A DNA stretch of 64,000 bases from Novosphingobium sp. UBA6272. Its GTDB lineage: Bacteria; Pseudomonadota; Alphaproteobacteria; Sphingomonadales; Sphingomonadaceae. Location: positions 124,001 through 188,000 of the forward strand of contig NZ_DJUW01000028.1 in assembly GCF_002440635.1 (NCBI RefSeq), read 5' to 3'. A program made the translations under genes and the position numbers. The notes beneath the pieces are model-generated. The model saw only the letters and a list, made by a program, of their open reading frames with translations. It ran no database searches and had not been told where the DNA came from. Below, one piece after another: positions 25,391-32,821 of the stretch. Numbering within the stretch: position 1 is the stretch's first letter; every line of letters starts with the position of its first letter.

Positions 25391-26644
25391 TCAGTGCGCC
25401 ACCGCTGCTGCTGCCGCTTCGTCGATCAGGCGGCCGTTGCGGAACCGGTCGAGATTGAAGGGGGCATTGATCCAGTGCGGTTCATCCTTGGCCATGGTGT
25501 AGGCCAGCAGGTCGCCCGCGCCGGGGGTCGCTTTGAACCCGCCGGTGCCCCAGCCGCAATTGACGTAAAGCCCGGGAACCGGCGTCTTGCCCAGGATCGG
25601 CGAGCGATCGGGGGTAACGTCAACGATCCCGCCCCAGTTGCGCAGCATCCGCATCCGCCGGAACAGCGGAAAGATTTCGCAGATCGCGGCCAGGGTATGT
25701 TCGACGATGTGCAGCGCGCCCCGCTGCGAATAGGACACGTACTGGTCGGTCCCCGCGCCGATCACCAGCTCGCCCTTGTCGGACTGGCTGATATAGGCGT
25801 GAACCGTGTTCGACATGACTACGCAGGGGAACACCGGCTTGACCGGCTCCGAAACCAGGGCCTGGAGCGGGTAGCTTTCCAGCGGGAAATCGAGCCCGGC
25901 CATCTGCATGATCACCGAGCTGTTGCCGGCCGCAGATACGCCGACCTTTTTCGACTTGATGAAGCCGCGCTCGGTCTCCACCCCCTCGATCGCGCCGTCC
26001 GGACCGCGGCGGATGGCGGTGACGGCGCAGTTCTGGATGATGTCCACGCCCAGCGCCGCCGCCGCCCGGGCATAGCCCCAGGCCACGCTATCGTGCCGCG
26101 CGGTGCCGCCGCGGCGTTGCAGCGCCGCGCCCATCACCGGGTAACGGGCGTTGGGATTGATATCGAGCGGCGGGCAGTATTCCTTGGCCTGCTCTGCGGT
26201 CAGCCATTCGTTGTCCACCCCGTTGAGGCGGTTGGCATGGATGTGGCGCTGGAAGCTCTGCACATCGTGCACATTGTGCGCGAGCATCATCACCCCGCGC
26301 TTGGAATACATCACATTGAAATTGAGGTCTTGGCTGAGCCCGTCCCACAGCTTTACCGCGTGGTCATAGAGGTGCGCGCTTTCATCGTAGAGGTAGTTCG
26401 AGCGGACGATCGTGGTGTTGCGTCCGGTGTTGCCGCCGCCCAGCCAGCCCTTCTCGATCACCGCGACCTTGGTGATGCCGTACTTCTTGGCGAGGTAATA
26501 GGCCGCGCCCAGGCCGTGGCCACCGGCCCCGACGATGATCGCGTCATATTCGGCCTTGGGCTGGGCATCGGGCCACAATTCGGGCCACGACTGGTGCCCG
26601 CCGAGCGCTTTGGCGAACAGGCTGAATGCGGAAAAGCGGGTCAC
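25391..26644 (-). CDS. soxB: Sarcosine oxidase beta subunit (SoxB), canonical copy
   Basis: A 417-aa SoxB. FAD motif AIIVGAGGHGLGAAYYLAKK, the NTGRNTTIVRSNY segment, and RRGGTARHD with His184 for covalent FMN are present; the C-terminal CGWGTGGFKATPGAGD region is typical. I chose GTG 26644, which forms a GTGA overlap with the stop of the Rieske gene and starts the protein at MTRFSAFSLF; the frame upstream inside the Rieske gene is a shadow. It carries the sarcosine oxidation site of the complex. It directly follows a GbcA-like Rieske oxygenase, linking the first and last demethylation steps on one transcript. Confidence 0.94.
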   Translation of the reverse strand: MTRFSAFSLFAKALGGHQSWPELWPDAQPKAEYDAIIVGAGGHGLGAAYYLAKKYGITKVAVIEKGWLGGGNTGRNTTIVRSNYLYDESAHLYDHAVKLWDGLSQDLNFNVMYSKRGVMMLAHNVHDVQSFQRHIHANRLNGVDNEWLTAEQAKEYCPPLDINPNARYPVMGAALQRRGGTARHDSVAWGYARAAAALGVDIIQNCAVTAIRRGPDGAIEGVETERGFIKSKKVGVSAAGNSSVIMQMAGLDFPLESYPLQALVSEPVKPVFPCVVMSNTVHAYISQSDKGELVIGAGTDQYVSYSQRGALHIVEHTLAAICEIFPLFRRMRMLRNWGGIVDVTPDRSPILGKTPVPGLYVNCGWGTGGFKATPGAGDLLAYTMAKDEPHWINAPFNLDRFRNGRLIDEAAAAAVAH

Positions 26645-27888
26645 TGGGATGCTCCCTGCAGCGATGCCAGGGCCGCGCGCGAGCGGCTGACATAGAAATC
26701 CTTGAAGGCTTCGACCATTTGTTCGTCGAGCGAGTAATGCCCCTGCGTGTAACCGTCGGTGGCGATCCCGGCGTGGTTGAGTTCGGACAGATGCCCGTCC
26801 TGCCGATTGGTCGCGCGCCACACCGCGCATAGGCTCTCGGTGTGGTAATCCTGCCCTTCGACCGCGTCTTCGTGGACCAGCCACGACGTACGCAGCAAGG
26901 TGCTGTCGGGCCCAAGCGGGGTCAGCGAGAAGGTGACCACGTGGTCGCAGAAGAAGTGGTGCCAGCTGTTGGGCTGGGTGTGGACCGACAGGCTGGAACT
27001 GTCGCTTTCAGGCAGGCTCCAGATCGGCAGGCGTGAGGCGGGCTGCCCATCGAGCGTCGCCGAGGTTGTGCCCTGCGCCATCGGCAGACGCGAGACGCGG
27101 TGCCAGCCATCATCGGGAAATTCGATCAGGTCGCGGTAGATGCCAAGTTCTTTCCACTTGGCGATCTGGCTGCCGACATAGGCATCGCAGGCCTTGCTTT
27201 CCTCGCTTTCGACCGGGGTGTCGCTGTCAAAGCCATAGGCCAGGAAGGTCTGGTTGAGTTCCGGGTGATTGCTATCGCAGTGATAGCATTCGCGGTTGTT
27301 CTCCATCACCAGCTTCCAGTTGGCCTGGTGGGCCATGTCTTCCTGCACCGCGACCTTCAGCCGATCGAGATTGTAGAGCGATACCTGGTCGGCAATGTCA
27401 TGCTTGGCGCGGTCGATCGGCGGAGGATTGTCGGCCAGGCAGATGAACAGCAGTCCGCCCAGGTTTTCCAGCGCGACCGGCTTCAGGCCGTGCTCCGTCT
27501 TGGCGAACCCATCGGGCATATTGCGCGCGGCCAGCAGCTTGCCGTCAAGGCCATAGGACCATTGGTGATAGGGACAGGTGAAGCGCGGATTGCTGCCCTT
27601 GCCGGCGGTGCAGATTTTTGCCCCGCGGTGCGAGCAGGTGTTGTGGAACGCGCGCACTTCACCGTCGCGGCCGCGGACCACGATGATCGAGGCGTTGGCC
27701 ATCTCGAACAGGTAGAAATCGCCCGGGTTCTTCACGTGTGCGACGGTGCAGGCGTAAAGCCAGACCGACTTGAGCAGAGTCTGCGTATCGAATTCGAACG
27801 CGGCATCGCTGATGTAGAGCCCCTGTGGCAGGCTGCGCCCGCGTTGGTCCTGACCAAGCCAGCCCGCCACAGAGGAATACATAGTCAT
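26641..27888 (-). CDS. Rieske oxygenase, GbcA-like glycine betaine monooxygenase
   Basis: A 415-aa oxygenase. Rieske ligands Cys85, His87, Cys105 and His108 are at the same positions as in the copy at 11726-12916, and the iron site motif MENNRECYHCDSNHPEL is very close to the NNRECYHCNASHPEL of Pseudomonas GbcA. Of the three Rieske proteins in the window this is the best candidate for glycine betaine -> dimethylglycine + formaldehyde. The reductase partner (GbcB) is not encoded here. It sits 4 bp after a DMGDH-like gene and overlaps soxB, so three consecutive demethylation enzymes share a transcript. A second in-frame ATG two codons later could also serve as start. Confidence 0.85.
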   Translation of the reverse strand: MTMYSSVAGWLGQDQRGRSLPQGLYISDAAFEFDTQTLLKSVWLYACTVAHVKNPGDFYLFEMANASIIVVRGRDGEVRAFHNTCSHRGAKICTAGKGSNPRFTCPYHQWSYGLDGKLLAARNMPDGFAKTEHGLKPVALENLGGLLFICLADNPPPIDRAKHDIADQVSLYNLDRLKVAVQEDMAHQANWKLVMENNRECYHCDSNHPELNQTFLAYGFDSDTPVESEESKACDAYVGSQIAKWKELGIYRDLIEFPDDGWHRVSRLPMAQGTTSATLDGQPASRLPIWSLPESDSSSLSVHTQPNSWHHFFCDHVVTFSLTPLGPDSTLLRTSWLVHEDAVEGQDYHTESLCAVWRATNRQDGHLSELNHAGIATDGYTQGHYSLDEQMVEAFKDFYVSRSRAALASLQGASQ

Positions 27889-27892
27889 CAGC

Positions 27893-30412
27893 TCATGCCT
27901 TCAGCGCGGTATTGTCCGGATCGAACGGACTATCGGGGATCACCACAGCCTTGTGGCGCTGGCCGAGGATCGAAATCTCCAGCTCGGTGCCGACGACGGC
28001 CAGCTCGGGTCGGACCATCGCCAAGGCCAGGCTCTTGTTCACGCGCCAGCCATAGCCGCCCGAGGTGACCCGGCCGACCAGTTCATCGCCCTGATAGATC
28101 GGCTCGCTGCCGCGCGCGTCGGCATCGGTCACTCCCAGCACTTCCATCGTGACGAGCTGATTGCCAAGGCCCGCTTCCTTGCCGGCCAGCAATGCGTCCT
28201 TGCCGTGGAAACCGGGCTTCTTCAGGCTGATGAAGCGATCAAGCCCGCTTTCGTAGGCGTTGTATTCGATCGACAGTTCGCGCGGGATCAGCTTGTAGCT
28301 CTTCTCCAGCGCCATCAGGGTCATCGCCTTGATCCCGAACGGCTTGATGTCGAACTCGGCACCGGCCTCCATCAGCTTGTCGAAGATGTAGTTCTGCATC
28401 TCGATCGGGTGGTGGATTTCCCAGCCGAGCTCGCCGATGAAGTTGACCCGCAGCGCGTCGACCGGGGCCGCACCGATCGAGATCCACTGGCCGGTCAGCC
28501 AGGGGAACGCCTCGTTCGAAAGGTCGGCGCGGGTCAGCTTGGCCAGCACGTCACGGCTGCGCGGACCGGCCAGAACCAGCACACCCATCGCGGTGGTCAG
28601 GCGCTCGAAAGTGACCGAACCATCGCTGGGCAGCGCCTTCTTGAGATAATCCTGATCGTGCCGTTCATAAGCGCCCGCCGAGACCAGGTAGTATTCCTGC
28701 GGAGCGGTCTTGTAGACCGTGAATTCGGCGCGCACACCGCCCTTGGCTGTCAGCAGGTAGGACAGGGTTACCCGGCCGACCTTCTTGGGCACGGCATTGG
28801 TCAGCAGCCCGTCGAGCCAGGCCTCGGCACCCGGGCCGCTGATCCGGCACTTGGCGAACGCGCTCATGTCCTGCAGCCCGACCTTTTCGGTCACGTGGCG
28901 GCATTCGTTGCCGACATGCTCGAAATAGTTCGAACGGCGGAACGACCATTTCTCGCGGATCGGCTCGCCGGGGGCATCAGGGTGGTTGTGGTTGAGCAAC
29001 ACGTCAGGCCGGTCAAGATCGGCATCCGACAGTTCATAGCCCTTGGGCGCGAACCAGTTCGGCCGTTCCCAGCCGAAGACCGAGCCGAACACCGCGCCGA
29101 GGTCCTTCATCCGGCCATAGCACGGGGTCTGGCGCAGCGGGCGGGCCGCCTCGCGCTCTTCGTCCGGGTAGTGCACGGTGAAGACCTTGGCATAGGCTTC
29201 TTCGTTCTTCTGGATCAGATAGCCTTCGCCGGCATAGTCACCGAAGCGGCGCGGATCGACGCCCATCATGTCGACGCTGGGCTCGCCCTCGACGATCCAG
29301 TGCGCAAGCTGCCAGCCGGCCCCGCCCGCCGCGGTGATCCCGAACGAGTGGCCTTCGTTGAGCCAGAAGTTCTTGCGGTCCCAGGCCGGGCCGACGATCG
29401 GCGAGCCATCGGGGGTATAGGCGATCGCGCCGTTGTAGACCTTCTTGACGCCAACCTCGCCGAACGCCGGCACGCGGGCGATCGCGGTTTCGATATAGGG
29501 CATCAGCCGGTCAAGCGCGTCGGGGAACAGTTCGTATTCGCTGTTCGCGGCCGGGCCATCGACGTAGCAGGCCGGCGCGCCGATCTCGTAGGGGCCGAGC
29601 AGCAATCCGCCCGCTTCCTCGCGCATGTACCATGAGCTGTCGCTTTCGCGCAGCACGCCCATTTCGGGCAGGCCCTTGGCCCGGCGCTCCATGATTGCGG
29701 GGTGCTGGTCGGTGACGATGTACTGGTGCTCGACCGGAATCACCGGCACGTCGAGCCCGACCATGCGGCCGGTCTGGCGCGCGAAGTTGCCGGTCGCCGA
29801 AACCACGTGTTCGCAGGTGATTTCGCCCCCCACACCATTGCATTCGGTCGAGACCACCCATTCGCCGTTCGGCTTCTGCAGGATGCCGGTGACGGTGGTG
29901 TTGCGTTCGATCGTCGCGCCGCGTTGGCGCGCGCCCTTAGCCAGCGCCTGGGTCAGGTCGGCGGGCTGGATATAGCCATCGGCCGGATGCTGGATCGCGC
30001 CGATGATTCCGTCGACATCGCACAGCGGCCAGACTTCCTTGACCTGGTCCGGGGTGAGGAAGTTGACTTCCACCCCGATCGTCTTGGCGACCCCGGCATA
30101 GTACTTGTATTCGTCGAACCGGTCTTCGGTGCGTGCCAGGCGGATGTTGCTGACCTGGGAGAAGCCGACGTTGAGCTCGGTCTCCGCCTCGAGGCTGGGA
30201 TAGAAATCGACCGAATACTGGTGCAGCTTGCCGACCGAGTAAGACAGGTTGAACAGCGGCAGCAGCCCGGCAGCGTGCCAGGTCGAGCCCGAGGTCAGTT
30301 CCTTGCGCTCGATCAGGACAACATCCGACCAGCCCATCTTTGCGAGATGATAAAGCGTCGATACGCCCACCACGCCGCCGCCAATCACCACCACCCGCGC
30401 CGTCGATTTCAT
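27893..30412 (-). CDS. Dimethylglycine dehydrogenase-like protein (DAO + GcvT domains), copy 1
   Basis: An 839-aa two-domain flavoprotein. The N-terminal DAO fold has the motif VVVIGGGVVGVSTLYHLAK, followed by GSTWHAAGL, whose His is the covalent FAD site in mammalian DMGDH/SARDH. The C-terminal half is GcvT-like (FIGELGWEIHHP, ALEKSYKLIPRELS) and should bind THF. Expected role: oxidise dimethylglycine to sarcosine with the methyl group captured as methylene-THF. It is immediately upstream of the GbcA-like gene and canonical soxBDAG, so it is the most likely true dimethylglycine dehydrogenase among the three paralogues. A 119-bp gap separates it from the upstream quinone-reductase-like gene, so it may have its own promoter. 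Confidence 0.85.
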   Translation of the reverse strand: MKSTARVVVIGGGVVGVSTLYHLAKMGWSDVVLIERKELTSGSTWHAAGLLPLFNLSYSVGKLHQYSVDFYPSLEAETELNVGFSQVSNIRLARTEDRFDEYKYYAGVAKTIGVEVNFLTPDQVKEVWPLCDVDGIIGAIQHPADGYIQPADLTQALAKGARQRGATIERNTTVTGILQKPNGEWVVSTECNGVGGEITCEHVVSATGNFARQTGRMVGLDVPVIPVEHQYIVTDQHPAIMERRAKGLPEMGVLRESDSSWYMREEAGGLLLGPYEIGAPACYVDGPAANSEYELFPDALDRLMPYIETAIARVPAFGEVGVKKVYNGAIAYTPDGSPIVGPAWDRKNFWLNEGHSFGITAAGGAGWQLAHWIVEGEPSVDMMGVDPRRFGDYAGEGYLIQKNEEAYAKVFTVHYPDEEREAARPLRQTPCYGRMKDLGAVFGSVFGWERPNWFAPKGYELSDADLDRPDVLLNHNHPDAPGEPIREKWSFRRSNYFEHVGNECRHVTEKVGLQDMSAFAKCRISGPGAEAWLDGLLTNAVPKKVGRVTLSYLLTAKGGVRAEFTVYKTAPQEYYLVSAGAYERHDQDYLKKALPSDGSVTFERLTTAMGVLVLAGPRSRDVLAKLTRADLSNEAFPWLTGQWISIGAAPVDALRVNFIGELGWEIHHPIEMQNYIFDKLMEAGAEFDIKPFGIKAMTLMALEKSYKLIPRELSIEYNAYESGLDRFISLKKPGFHGKDALLAGKEAGLGNQLVTMEVLGVTDADARGSEPIYQGDELVGRVTSGGYGWRVNKSLALAMVRPELAVVGTELEISILGQRHKAVVIPDSPFDPDNTALKA

Positions 30413-30531
30413 TGCAATAGCCTGCCTGTCCTACGTCGAGCCTGCCCCATGCCAGCGAGAGGGCCACCGCGACAACAGCAGTGCGCGTTATGGCGCTTTC
30501 TTATGGTTTGGATTAGCCCGCTTTGGCTGGA
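30413..30531. other. 119-bp gap inside the minus-strand catabolic run
   Basis: This is the only gap above a few bases in the ten-gene minus-strand run. I see no good hairpin with a T-run and no clear promoter hexamers, only an AT-richer stretch at about 30485-30515. It may hold a secondary promoter for the DMGDH-Rieske-sox half. Confidence 0.3.
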
Positions 30532-31593
30532 CTAGATCGTCAAAACGATCTTTCCGACGTGGCGTTTTTCCATGAAGACCCGCTGCGCCGCCTCGATCTT
30601 CTCAAGCGGATAGGTGGCGCAGACCAGCGGGCGCACTTCGCCGCGTTCGATATGGCCGACCAGCTGGGCGAAGACCCCGGCATCCAGCGCGGTACAGCCG
30701 AACAGGGTCAGATCCTTGAGGTAAAGCGTGCGCAGGTCCAGTTCCACCACTGGTCCGGCGATCGCGCCCGAGCAGGCATAGCGCCCGCCGGGCCTTAGCG
30801 CGCCCAGCAGACCGCCAAAGCCTGGCCCGCCGACCACGTCGATCACCGCATCGAAATGGTCGCCTTCCAGCGGAGCATGCCGATCAAGTACTTCGTCGGC
30901 TCCAATATCGGCCACTGCGCGGTGCTTGGAGCTGCCGGCCAGCGCGGAAACGAAGGCACCGCGCCGCCGCGCCAGCTGCACCGCTGCCGAACCGACCCCA
31001 CCCGATGCGCCAGTCACCAGCACCCGCTCGCCCGCCTTCACGCCGCTGCGATGCAGCAGGTTCTCGGCGGTCGAATAGGCACAGGGGAACGAGGCAAGTT
31101 CGGTATCGCTGAGCGGTGATTCGATCGCGTGGGCATGGGCCGAAGGGGCCTTGGTATATTCGGCAAAGGCCCCGTCGCATTCCGAACCGAAGAAATCGAC
31201 CCCGCCATCGGCCCGGCGGAGGGCCGGTTCGACCAGCACCCGCTGCCCAATTCGCGTTTCGCTGACCCCTTCGCCAACCGCAACGATCTCTCCTGCGGCA
31301 TCGATCCCCTGGATCCGGGGAAAGGAAAACTGCGCCCCGCTCCAGCCCTCGCCCTGAGCCTCGGAAAAGCCTTCGGCGCTGCCCGACGACGTGGAGCCTT
31401 CGACCGCCGGGGAATACCAGCCGATCCGGGTGTTGATATCGGTATTGTTGACGCCCGCCGCACTCACCCTGATCAGCACCTCGCCCGGGCCGGGCGTGGG
31501 TGTGGGCAAGTCGATCCGGTATTCCAGCTTGTCGAAGCCACCGAAGCCGGTGAGGATTACCCCCCGCATTTCGGCAGGCACCTCGTCAGCCAT
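30532..31593 (-). CDS. Zinc-independent alcohol dehydrogenase / quinone oxidoreductase-like protein (MDR superfamily)
   Basis: A 353-aa medium-chain dehydrogenase/reductase. It has the GroES-like N-domain (VLIRVSAAGVNNTDINTR, where quinone reductases have Asn in place of the catalytic zinc Cys) and a nucleotide fold with VLVTGASGGVGSAAVQLARRRGA. Relatives reduce quinones or enones with NADPH. It overlaps the upstream Rieske gene by 8 bp, so it is part of the same transcript. It is not a Rieske reductase: there is no flavin or ferredoxin domain. Its substrate in amine catabolism is unclear. Confidence 0.78.
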   Translation of the reverse strand: MADEVPAEMRGVILTGFGGFDKLEYRIDLPTPTPGPGEVLIRVSAAGVNNTDINTRIGWYSPAVEGSTSSGSAEGFSEAQGEGWSGAQFSFPRIQGIDAAGEIVAVGEGVSETRIGQRVLVEPALRRADGGVDFFGSECDGAFAEYTKAPSAHAHAIESPLSDTELASFPCAYSTAENLLHRSGVKAGERVLVTGASGGVGSAAVQLARRRGAFVSALAGSSKHRAVADIGADEVLDRHAPLEGDHFDAVIDVVGGPGFGGLLGALRPGGRYACSGAIAGPVVELDLRTLYLKDLTLFGCTALDAGVFAQLVGHIERGEVRPLVCATYPLEKIEAAQRVFMEKRHVGKIVLTI

Positions 31594-32821
31594 GCTTCAG
31601 GTGCCTGAGGTACCAGTTCTGGAACGTCACCAGAGCTCGCTCCTGCGTTGAATAGCGCCCAGGCTGATAACGCGAGGAGAGGATTCCGGTCTGGTTATCC
31701 TCGGTGATCTGCTTGTCTTGCATGGTCGTGGTGTGCCAGCCCCAGGTCATCTTCCCAACGTCATAGTCCTGGGCCGCGCCGTCAACCAGCCAGATCACAT
31801 CAACATCGGTTTGCATCGGTCCGCGCGGAGTAAAGCGGAACAGCATGGCGAAATCACTATCGGCGACAATGTGGCTGAATGGGCTGAAACTAACGTGCAT
31901 CCTGCCCAGATCCCAGTCACTGCGCTTGCCCATCAGGCTGGAGGCGGGCTGACCATCTTGCGTCTCGGTCAGAAAGCCGTCGCGGATCGAACGCTGGATC
32001 ATCGCACGCAGATGCGTGCTCTCTGGCCCATCGTCGATTGAATAGATGGGGCGGCCCATCGCCTCGGCCCGCGCTTCCCATGCTTCAAGCACAGGGGCAT
32101 ATTTCTCGACCGCTTCTTGCGGGCCAGAACTTGGTCCCGCTCCCACTGCCAGCAAAGCTTCGGGTGGGTGCATGGAGCAGAACTCCGGATGAGCCGGAAC
32201 GCAGTGGTAACATTCGAGGAAATTCTCGACCACCAGTTTCCAATTGGCCGCCGTGGGATAGCGCCCGACGTGCACCACCTTGGCCCCGGCAAAGCCGTGG
32301 TAATCGAGGATCGGGTCGAGCTCGGCGAAAGTTGCGTCGAAATCCTCGGGCTCGGCTTCGGACAGGTTCACGAAAATCAGGCCATGGAAGACGCGGACAT
32401 GGCATTTGTGCAGGCTGTGTTCGGCCTTGTCGAAATCCTCCGGCATCAATCGCGCCGAAAGGAGTGAGCCATCGAGGCTGAAGCTCCAGGCGTGGTAAGG
32501 ACAGACCAGCACCCGGGCATTCCCGCTTTCCGCCGAACACAGCGTTGATCCGCGGTGGCGGCAGACGTTGTAGAAGGCCCGGACGGTGTCAGCATTCTCG
32601 CGCACGATCAGGATCTGCTCGCCGCCGACCTTGAACAGGAAGTAGTCGCCCTTGCCCGGAATCTGCGAGACATGGCCGGCAATCAGCCACTTGCGCGAAA
32701 CGATCGCATCCATATCGGCCGCAAACACGTCCGGGCTGGCATAGAACGCCTGCGGCAGGCTGTAGCCCTCACGGGTCTGGGCCAGCAGGTCGCCAATCAA
32801 GGCCTTGCGGTCCATCAGCAT
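31586..32821 (-). CDS. Rieske oxygenase alpha subunit, copy 3
   Basis: A 411-aa oxygenase with Rieske ligands Cys87, His89, Cys107 and His110 (CRHRG...CPYHAW) and a catalytic-iron motif VENFLECYHCVPAHPEF. The ECYHC pattern keeps it in the quaternary-amine demethylase group, but the surrounding residues differ from the GbcA-like protein at 26641-27888, so a different methylated amine such as carnitine, stachydrine or a related betaine is possible. It overlaps the DMGDH-like gene upstream by 7 bp and the MDR gene downstream by 8 bp. ATG 32815 is an alternative start. No dedicated reductase is linked. Confidence 0.83.
   Translation of the reverse strand: MLMDRKALIGDLLAQTREGYSLPQAFYASPDVFAADMDAIVSRKWLIAGHVSQIPGKGDYFLFKVGGEQILIVRENADTVRAFYNVCRHRGSTLCSAESGNARVLVCPYHAWSFSLDGSLLSARLMPEDFDKAEHSLHKCHVRVFHGLIFVNLSEAEPEDFDATFAELDPILDYHGFAGAKVVHVGRYPTAANWKLVVENFLECYHCVPAHPEFCSMHPPEALLAVGAGPSSGPQEAVEKYAPVLEAWEARAEAMGRPIYSIDDGPESTHLRAMIQRSIRDGFLTETQDGQPASSLMGKRSDWDLGRMHVSFSPFSHIVADSDFAMLFRFTPRGPMQTDVDVIWLVDGAAQDYDVGKMTWGWHTTTMQDKQITEDNQTGILSSRYQPGRYSTQERALVTFQNWYLRHLKHG

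Noticed and set aside
30532..31593. Missing Rieske reductase (GbcB)
   Set aside because: The protein is a medium-chain dehydrogenase with no flavin or [2Fe-2S] ferredoxin domain.
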